From an uncultured Bacteroidota bacterium (GTDB taxonomy: Bacteria; Bacteroidota; Bacteroidia; B-17B0; Aurantibacillaceae), in NCBI GenBank assembly GCA_903923915.1, contig CAIXZI010000649.1:1-7343 (forward strand): a DNA stretch of 7,343 nt, in the 5' to 3' direction. This document shows positions 1 through 5,879 of this stretch, piece after piece (the stretch's first letter is position 1; every line of letters starts with the position of its first letter). Under the pieces are notes generated by a model. It saw only the letters and a list, made by a program, of their open reading frames with translations. It had not been told where the DNA came from and made no database searches. The position numbers and the translations under genes are program-made.

Positions 1-5
1 AAATC

Positions 6-27
6 CTTTTTATGTAATCATAAAAAG
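6..27 (-). terminator. Perfect AT-rich hairpin downstream of the SMC gene, possible terminator
   Basis: ctttttatg (6-14) and cataaaaag (19-27) are perfect 9-bp reverse complements around a 4-nt loop. The hairpin begins 79 nt after the SMC stop codon. The stem is AT-rich (one G-C pair at each end) and there is no clear T-run after it on the minus strand, so termination is only a possibility. It also falls inside an open frame on the same strand, which could make it coding. Confidence 0.35.
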
Positions 28-45
28 ATTGAAGTGTAAAGCCCG

Positions 46-90
46 CAGCCGCAAAAGATTCCAAATATTTGTGAAATGCTGATGCGGCTG
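46..90. repeat. 8-bp inverted repeat in the flank of the SMC gene
   Basis: cagccgca (46-53) and tgcggctg (83-90) are perfect reverse complements separated by 29 nt. The arms are GC-rich in an AT-rich neighbourhood. They could form a stem in the transcript tail, or be a chance result of alanine-rich coding in the minus-strand open frame that covers them. Confidence 0.4.
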
Positions 91-105
91 AACGCCCTAT
101 AAATA

Positions 106-3100
106 CTAAGCTTCTACCTCTGTTACAATACTTGGGAAGATACGCACGGAGTTATCTTCTTCACGGCGGAACTGATAGGTGTAACGGTAATGACTTTCCA
201 AACCACTCTTATTTGGAAGACCGTTGATCATCATAATGTTTCTGTTCTTCGCAAATTTTAAAAGCTCTTTTAAGTAATGCGCAGAAATTTGTCCTACCTC
301 ATCAATGATACAATGTACTTTAAAGTCTTTGCTGCTGAGGTGAGAAGATTCTTTTATAAACACGTGTAACAGCGTGATGTAAATAATTGCTTTCACTAAA
401 ATATCTGTTCCGGTAGAACCAATGCTATCAATCTTATGTGTCCAGCCGGTTTCGTTTACACCTTCTTTAATATTGAACTTTAACTCAAACAGATCTTGTA
501 AGCGAATTTCTTCTTGCTCTTGTTCTTTAATGGCGTGGCGCAAACTTTCAAGCAATTTAACGGCACGCTGATTGATGTCGCGGTTTTTGCCTGTGGCGAA
601 ATCAGTATTAAATAAGCCTTCTCCGTAAAAATGTCCATGTTCATCTTTAAATTCTTCTATTTTTTTAAGCAGTTTATAAACCTTGTTATCACTCTCTTCT
701 AATTTAATTTTAATGAATTCAATTAGCTTGCTCTCTTCAAATTCTGCTTTCTTAAAATCTTCTGCAATCAATGAAATGATGTGCTGAATTTTATGTTGCT
801 GATTGCTCAACTCTTTTACTTTAGTCGCAATTGAATCTGTTACCAAACTAATTTGAGTAGCGGTTTCTGCGACAGATAATTCAATTTTATTTTCATGTAC
901 AAAGTTTGTTAAGTATGATGCAAAGCGTTCGTACTCGGCTTGTGTAGCATCATTACGAATTATAAACCCAAAGTGATTTTCTAAACGGAACTTGCCGCTA
1001 AACTCATTTACATAACGCTGAAACGCACCGTACTCTTCATTAAAATGCGAATCGTTTTTAAGTAACTGCGTACACAAATCCATCACACTATAATTTGTTT
1101 TCTTAGGCTCTGCGCGCTCAATAATTTCGGCATATTTATTATACACCGGCGTTTCTCTAAAGTTTTTAGAGAAATAAGAAATACCATTGTTAAACTCAAT
1201 CAACTCTTCTTCAAAAGCACGTTTCTCTTTGTTGATATCCATGCGCTTTAAATTATACTTGCGATTAGATTCTTCCAAATCTGCAGTAAGCGAATTCATT
1301 TGTTTTACAAGCTCTTCTTTCTTTTGTGTAAAGTCTGGAAGCTTATCAAACAACTCGCGTTTATCTTTTAAATAATCGTTTACCAATTGTGCGTAACGAT
1401 CAATTTGTTTGATGTCTTCCTGCAGGCCTTTTATTTTTTTATCAATATCTTTTATATGCTTGCTGTCAACACCTTTGTCTTTATAGTTGCCCTCTTTCTC
1501 GTTGTTTAACGATGCTTCTTTTTCTTCAAGCGCTTTTACGGTTTTAGCACGCTCTTCTTCCAAAGAAGAAATTTCATCTTCTTGTCTAACTTTTAACTCA
1601 GCAATTCTATCTTCAAAATGTTTTTTCTGATTATCAAACTGCTCGTTAAATTCTCCGAGCTGCATATTTTTACGCTTGCTTAAAATAGAAAGTTCTTCTT
1701 CTAACAAATTTTGTTTCTGACGATTGCTGGTTAACGATTGCTCGATCTCGCTACCGGCGCGACTTTTCCAGTCTTCTAATTCGGTGATTAGTTTTTTCTC
1801 GCGTTTTTCAGAAAGCTCTAAACTATAGGTTAAAACTTTTACTTCTTCTTTCAACTCACCAATTTGTTTTCCAAATCTGTCAGATGAAACCGCTTTTTCT
1901 TCGTTGTTGGTTGTCTGAAATAAATTTAATTTTTCTTCTGCCTCACGAATTTCTGCCAGCAATAAATTTTTACCGGCTTGGTATTCTTCAATAGATTTTG
2001 AAACCGCAGGAACCGTGCCCAACTCTAAACTAATACCATAAAGTGTATCAGTAAGTTTCTCTTTCATTTCAGGCTTTAAATCAGCTCTAAATAAAATATC
2101 TTCATTACAAACTTTACCAATTGTTTCGTGCCAGTTCTTGTAGTTTTTTTCTAAATAACCATAAAAAGCATCTGCCTGAATATTTAATTTTTCTTCAATG
2201 GCTTTTATGTCATCTTTCTTTTTTGCGATGTACATATTGCCTTTATCAATCTCAGCATTTAAAACCGATTTCAATTTCAACTCGCTGTTTTCCCACTCTT
2301 TTTGCAGGCTTTGAACCAAGTTGTTTTTGATAGCACGCTCTGAACGATTTTTGTAAGTGATAGCGCGCAACTCGTTTAACTCTGCTTCCAGGTCTTTTAT
2401 TTCTTCTTCGTGGAAACGTGTACTGCGTATAACTTTCTCTTCCGATTTTAATTCGTTAAACTCAATTTGTTTTGATGTTACTTCCGAATTTATTTCAGCC
2501 AGCATTTTATCTCTGCGGTCTTTCAAATCGTTTTCTTTACGATTAAAATCGTTCTTACTTAATAACTGACGCTCGTTATAATCATTGGATAATTGTGCGA
2601 TTTTTGAATTGATGGTATTTAAGTAAGCGTTCTTTTCGTTCTGAACTTGCTCAAACAAAGAAGTAAATTTCAACTCTAAACTTTGCACGTTACTCGTCAA
2701 CGATTCGTATTCTTTACGTGCAATGTTTAATTCAACTTGCAATTGTTCGCGCTCGTTAAATTTCTCAACGGCAGCATCAATGTTTTGCGTTTGATATTCT
2801 TTTAATTTTTTATTTGTGTCGCGAATGGTTCTGTCGTAGTAACCAATTTCTTCTCTGATATTATTTTGCTGATCTTCAATGTTTGCTTTTTGTAGATCAT
2901 GATCAGAAGTATGCTGACGTAATTCTTCTTCTTTTTGTTTAACCGAATTAAGCATGTTCTCGTTTTGCGTTTCGGCGTAACGAAGGCTATTACCAAGCTT
3001 TTCAGACATTTCTATCTGCGCAGATTTAATCATCTTTACCTGATCGAATTTCTTTTCGATCATTTCAATCAGCTGCTGCGATTCTTTTTTAAGATACGTT

Positions 3101-3789
3101 TCAATGTCCGTATATTTTTCATTGAACTGACGTAACTGACGCTCCACTTGTTCTAACTTAATGCCCGAAGTTTCGGTCGTAATCGCATTCGCAATAAAAT
3201 CTTTTATGAAACGAGAATCGATAGAAGATTTAGAACTTAAAAACACATTAGTAATTGATTTCGGAATGTTTTGATATTTTTCATTTCCTTTCAGAATGAA
3301 AAAGTTGTTCAGGTTTTTATCTGTTTCTGTTCCGTATAAAATATTTCTGTAACGCTCAAACGTATCAATTTGATTACTGTAATAAATCCCCGCTTTATCT
3401 AAATTGCGCAGAACCTCTTGTATTTTAAGGGCCTCATCGTTCTCATTAAAAAAGAATTCTGAATTGTAAGCCGCATCCACAAAACGGAAACAAACTTTAT
3501 TATGACGATATGCTATAACAAAAAAGTTACGCTCTTCGGTAGCAACCTCATACACAATGTATGAGTTCTCGTAACGAAAATAGTGCTCCTCAAATGGTTT
3601 TTGAGAGGCTGAGATACCTAAACCACGACTGTTTGCGCTATAGAAAAATAAGATAGCACGCTGCAAACTTGTTTTACCAAAGTTGTTTGTTCCAACAAAA
3701 CAGGTGTTACCACTCAACTCAATATCGGTGTATTTTACACTCGCAATATTTATCTCAACAATTCTATTTAATATTCTGTAATTGGTCAT
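106..3789 (-). CDS. SMC-like ATPase of a MukBEF/Wadjet-type condensin (MksB/JetC-like)
   Basis: This 1227-residue protein is the motor subunit of an SMC-type complex and is expected to dimerise and translocate along DNA by ATP-driven loop extrusion. Seen in sequence: a Walker A motif GTNNFGKTS at residues 33-41; an N-terminal head to about 205; strongly charged coiled coil about 210-530; a short globular hinge about 536-595; returning coiled coil about 600-870; a less charged globular part about 880-985; more coiled coil; and a C-terminal head with signature-like GSTGT (1124-1128), Walker B CIIDE (1160-1164, catalytic Glu 1164) and a post-Walker-B strand ending NGLPN (1189-1193). The layout and length fit MksB/JetC/MukB-like proteins rather than canonical Smc or Rad50 (no zinc hook seen). 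The start is fixed by an in-frame TAA at 3793-3795, 6 nt upstream of the ATG. It is the last gene of the operon, 63 bp after the MukE-like gene. It could serve chromosome organisation or plasmid defence; the family assignment is firm, the subtype is not. Confidence 0.9.
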   Translation of the reverse strand: MTNYRILNRIVEINIASVKYTDIELSGNTCFVGTNNFGKTSLQRAILFFYSANSRGLGISASQKPFEEHYFRYENSYIVYEVATEERNFFVIAYRHNKVCFRFVDAAYNSEFFFNENDEALKIQEVLRNLDKAGIYYSNQIDTFERYRNILYGTETDKNLNNFFILKGNEKYQNIPKSITNVFLSSKSSIDSRFIKDFIANAITTETSGIKLEQVERQLRQFNEKYTDIETYLKKESQQLIEMIEKKFDQVKMIKSAQIEMSEKLGNSLRYAETQNENMLNSVKQKEEELRQHTSDHDLQKANIEDQQNNIREEIGYYDRTIRDTNKKLKEYQTQNIDAAVEKFNEREQLQVELNIARKEYESLTSNVQSLELKFTSLFEQVQNEKNAYLNTINSKIAQLSNDYNERQLLSKNDFNRKENDLKDRRDKMLAEINSEVTSKQIEFNELKSEEKVIRSTRFHEEEIKDLEAELNELRAITYKNRSERAIKNNLVQSLQKEWENSELKLKSVLNAEIDKGNMYIAKKKDDIKAIEEKLNIQADAFYGYLEKNYKNWHETIGKVCNEDILFRADLKPEMKEKLTDTLYGISLELGTVPAVSKSIEEYQAGKNLLLAEIREAEEKLNLFQTTNNEEKAVSSDRFGKQIGELKEEVKVLTYSLELSEKREKKLITELEDWKSRAGSEIEQSLTSNRQKQNLLEEELSILSKRKNMQLGEFNEQFDNQKKHFEDRIAELKVRQEDEISSLEEERAKTVKALEEKEASLNNEKEGNYKDKGVDSKHIKDIDKKIKGLQEDIKQIDRYAQLVNDYLKDKRELFDKLPDFTQKKEELVKQMNSLTADLEESNRKYNLKRMDINKEKRAFEEELIEFNNGISYFSKNFRETPVYNKYAEIIERAEPKKTNYSVMDLCTQLLKNDSHFNEEYGAFQRYVNEFSGKFRLENHFGFIIRNDATQAEYERFASYLTNFVHENKIELSVAETATQISLVTDSIATKVKELSNQQHKIQHIISLIAEDFKKAEFEESKLIEFIKIKLEESDNKVYKLLKKIEEFKDEHGHFYGEGLFNTDFATGKNRDINQRAVKLLESLRHAIKEQEQEEIRLQDLFELKFNIKEGVNETGWTHKIDSIGSTGTDILVKAIIYITLLHVFIKESSHLSSKDFKVHCIIDEVGQISAHYLKELLKFAKNRNIMMINGLPNKSGLESHYRYTYQFRREEDNSVRIFPSIVTEVEA

Positions 3790-3852
3790 GTTTTAATTTA
3801 AAAGTTATAAGTCAAAATTTAAAAGCCTTTTTAATTTTTTAATTAGAAATTA
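3790..3852 (-). other. AT-rich spacer with a 10-bp direct repeat, 21-bp period
   Basis: The 63-bp spacer between the MukE-like and SMC genes is about 87% A+T. The word CTTTTAAATT (minus strand) occurs at 3825-3816 and 3804-3795, exactly 21 bp apart, the second ending 5 nt before the SMC start codon. No Shine-Dalgarno is visible; the A/T-rich leader is what Bacteroidota usually show. The spacer may simply be an unstructured ribosome landing site. Confidence 0.5.
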
Positions 3853-4449
3853 TTAATTGTATATAATTCCCGCAGAACCTTCTGTTGCGCTGCCCTCTTC
3901 GTAAATAGCAATGGCGTTTATTACATCAAGCAAATACGTATAAGAATCAAGCACTTTGTAAGATTCTGTTGCTTCATCTTCACGCTCTAAAAAAGAATCG
4001 CGGCTCATTAAATCGCAAATCTCACGCACTTTGTTGTGCAATGTTTCCGAACGATACAAAGGAATTTTTTGCAGCTTTTGTTTTAAGCGAACGTTTGCGT
4101 TACACTCTTCGGCCAAAGCACCTGTACGAAAACGTGTGCCGATGGTGATCTTATTATCCATTGACGCGAACAGATCAATGATATCGATATACTTTTCAAA
4201 GGTTTCTAATTTTTTTTCTACGATGCTGTTTATTTCATCAATTTTAGAAAAATAGAAAAAATTATTTCCACGCTCAATACGGTATTTTATCACGTTGAAA
4301 TAATTTTGAAGGTTCTCAAAATTCTCCGGTTCATTAATAATATCATACAAACGGTTCATGCCGTCTTTGGTGCCATTGCTTGAAATGAAGTGCCCGCGCG
4401 CCATGATGGCGAAAATATCGTGGGTTTGTTTTGGTAGTTTAATGTCCAT
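3853..4449 (-). CDS. KITE-like condensin subunit (MukE/MksE/JetB-like)
   Basis: A 198-residue soluble protein without signal peptide or membrane segment. I infer a KITE (tandem winged-helix) subunit that dimerises on the kleisin and regulates the SMC heads. Seen in sequence: an N-terminal helical part (FAIMARGHFIS, 13-23), then LQNYFNVIKYRIERGNNFFYF (47-67), whose aromatic strand resembles the wing of MukE-type proteins; a second predicted winged-helix unit follows (about 132-183), including VREICDLMSRDSFLERE, and the C terminus is a flexible Gly/Ser/Glu tail. The size is slightly below MukE (about 230 residues) and near other MksE/JetB proteins. It sits between the kleisin-like and SMC genes, the position of mukE, mksE and jetB, and this context carries much of the call. 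The start is fixed by an in-frame TAA at 4456-4458, only 9 nt upstream of the ATG; no Shine-Dalgarno is visible. The function was not derived from an alignment. Confidence 0.75.
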   Translation of the reverse strand: MDIKLPKQTHDIFAIMARGHFISSNGTKDGMNRLYDIINEPENFENLQNYFNVIKYRIERGNNFFYFSKIDEINSIVEKKLETFEKYIDIIDLFASMDNKITIGTRFRTGALAEECNANVRLKQKLQKIPLYRSETLHNKVREICDLMSRDSFLEREDEATESYKVLDSYTYLLDVINAIAIYEEGSATEGSAGIIYN

Positions 4450-4488
4450 TACTTTTTAATTTTTAATTCAAAATTTATAATTTAAAAA
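4450..4488 (-). other. AT-rich spacer sharing words with the next spacer
   Basis: The 39-bp spacer between the kleisin-like and MukE-like genes has only two G/C pairs. On the minus strand it contains TTTTTAAATT (4488-4479), differing by one base from the repeat in the following spacer, the word AAATTTTGA and AATTAAAAATTAAAAAG, which recurs in the next spacer with one extra A. This points to a common origin or a common constraint on the two spacers. Confidence 0.5.
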
Positions 4489-5718
4489 CTATGCTGCTTT
4501 TTTTTCTTTTACTTTTTTCGGAAGAATTAATGTGTAACCAATTTTGCGTTTTTGCTGTTTGGCATCTTCAAAATCGTACCAGTTTAATGTAAATTTAAAA
4601 TCGAGTTGTTTGTCAAACTCCATAGAAATTTCTACAAACAAAGTAACGCGCTCTTCAAAGGTTACATTGCCCAATGCTTTCGGGAATTTAAAATCCATTA
4701 AAAACTCGAACAGGTTTTTGCTTTGTTTTAAAAATTTCTCTAAAAGTGTTTGTGTATCTAATTTTACAAAGGCCTCAACGCGTGCGTCTTTAAAGTTTGA
4801 AGGAAGCTTATCTGCCAAACGACGAGCCATTAATCGGGTAATTTTATATTTCTCTGCAACGCGACCACATAACATGTGGCCATCATCGGTATATAAAAAC
4901 TCGACAGATATTTTTGTGCGAGGTGCTTTAACACCATTAAATCCAAGGGGATTCAGCGCTAAAACAACTTCTTTAAAATTAGTTTTGTAATGCAGTTGTC
5001 CGTGGTCTTTAACCTCTTTTATGCGCTGTACTTTTTTGTAAACATCTAACTGAAACTGTATTTTGTTGATGTAATCGGTAATATCCGTTTGTATCTCAAT
5101 CAGGTAATCTAAGTTTTCAATTAAGATATTTCTTAATGAAGAAACAATGCCGTATAATTCTAAATCATTAGTAAGTTCAAACAGTTTGCGGGTTTCATCA
5201 ATTACCTCATCGGCACGATTGATGAACTCAATAATGGTATCACGCTTTAAGCGGTAATCTTCCAGCTTTTGTAATTTAATGCGGTAGTTGCCTTCGTTCT
5301 TGTAGGTATCATCTACATTTTTTTGAAGCTTGATAATTTCTTTACTGATAGCGCCACCAATACGTTTTAAATACTTTTTTATGCTACGCAAAAAGCGATA
5401 CTCGTTGCCTTCCTGGTAGTAGCGTATGTTGCGTTTAAGCTCGTTGATGTAATCGTTAATGAAGCTTGGTGTAACTTCGCCAATTTCCATAAAGTCTTCA
5501 AACATGGCTATCACGGCATCGTTTAAGCCAACCACTTGTTGGTGTTCATACAACACATCGTGTGCAACCAGTTTTTGATATTGCTCTGATGTTATATCTT
5601 CTCTGCCAAGCAGCTCATTTACTGTTACCGAATCGCGGTTACCAAATAAAAAATCAACCACATCCCGGTTGTGGTATAATAGCGACAGAATTTCTTTTGC
5701 ATTAACCTGCATTCCCAT
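4489..5718 (-). CDS. Kleisin-like condensin subunit (MukF/MksF/JetA-like)
   Basis: A 409-residue cytoplasmic protein, first gene of the operon. I infer the kleisin, which links the two SMC heads and carries the KITE dimer. Seen in sequence: an N-terminal region (about 8-78) with the helix/strand pattern of a winged helix; a largely alpha-helical, charged middle (about 82-240), as expected for the four-helix/neck region of MukF-like kleisins; a mixed alpha/beta C-terminal half with strands at KISVEFLY (269-276), FTLNWYDF (376-383) and GYTLILP (394-400); and a Lys-rich tail (KKVKEKKAA). The length is close to MukF (440). An in-frame TAA at 5731-5733, 15 nt upstream with no start codon between, makes the ATG at 5718 the earliest start; a second ATG follows two codons later. 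The gap to the MukE-like gene is 39 bp. Kleisins diverge strongly, so the call depends on architecture and on the SMC gene in the same operon. A DUF3375-type JetA is usually somewhat longer. Confidence 0.72.
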   Translation of the reverse strand: MGMQVNAKEILSLLYHNRDVVDFLFGNRDSVTVNELLGREDITSEQYQKLVAHDVLYEHQQVVGLNDAVIAMFEDFMEIGEVTPSFINDYINELKRNIRYYQEGNEYRFLRSIKKYLKRIGGAISKEIIKLQKNVDDTYKNEGNYRIKLQKLEDYRLKRDTIIEFINRADEVIDETRKLFELTNDLELYGIVSSLRNILIENLDYLIEIQTDITDYINKIQFQLDVYKKVQRIKEVKDHGQLHYKTNFKEVVLALNPLGFNGVKAPRTKISVEFLYTDDGHMLCGRVAEKYKITRLMARRLADKLPSNFKDARVEAFVKLDTQTLLEKFLKQSKNLFEFLMDFKFPKALGNVTFEERVTLFVEISMEFDKQLDFKFTLNWYDFEDAKQQKRKIGYTLILPKKVKEKKAA

Positions 5719-5879
5719 GTTTACGCGCGTTTACTGAAGAGATAAAAATATAGCATTTGCACGGCTTTTCAGCCATTTGGTTTTGAACAAAAAAGGGAAT
5801 TAATTAACAAAAAAAGATATGAGATTTTTAGATTTGAGAAGGTTTGAAAATTTAAAGAATATTAGATTTTAATTTTTAG
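5719..5879 (-). promoter_or_regulatory. Intergenic region expected to hold the operon promoter
   Basis: This 161-bp gap is the only sizeable non-coding stretch upstream of the three-gene operon, so its promoter most likely lies here, unless the operon is read through from the surface-protein gene. The best match to a Bacteroidota -7 box (TAnnTTTG) is TATATTTT on the minus strand at 5752-5745, which lacks the final G, and no TTG or TTTG sits about 19-23 nt upstream of it, so the match is weak. A short hairpin lies at 5761-5776. No strong GC-rich terminator for the preceding gene is seen; only T-rich runs on the minus strand (about 5810-5816 and 5790-5796). Confidence 0.35.

Noticed and set aside
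2..82. Plus-strand frame that could be the tail of a convergent gene entering from the left
   Set aside because: It is only 26 codons, very Lys/Arg-rich like an antisense shadow, and the opposite strand reads as better protein in the same stretch.
106..3789. Rad50/SbcC or RecN identity for the SMC-like protein
   Set aside because: No CxxC zinc hook is seen at the middle of the coiled coil, and the neighbours are not an SbcD/Mre11-type nuclease. Gene order and arm layout fit a MukB/JetC-like condensin better.
4544..4990. 148-codon plus-strand open frame
   Set aside because: It lies wholly inside the kleisin-like gene on the other strand and its translation is Ser/Asn/Lys-rich without any domain pattern; it is a shadow. 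The shorter plus-strand frames inside the SMC and surface-protein genes were rejected for the same reason.
5828..5869. Direct repeat ttagattt (5828-5835 and 5862-5869) as a regulatory site
   Set aside because: An 8-bp AT-rich word recurring once in a spacer of this composition is expected by chance.
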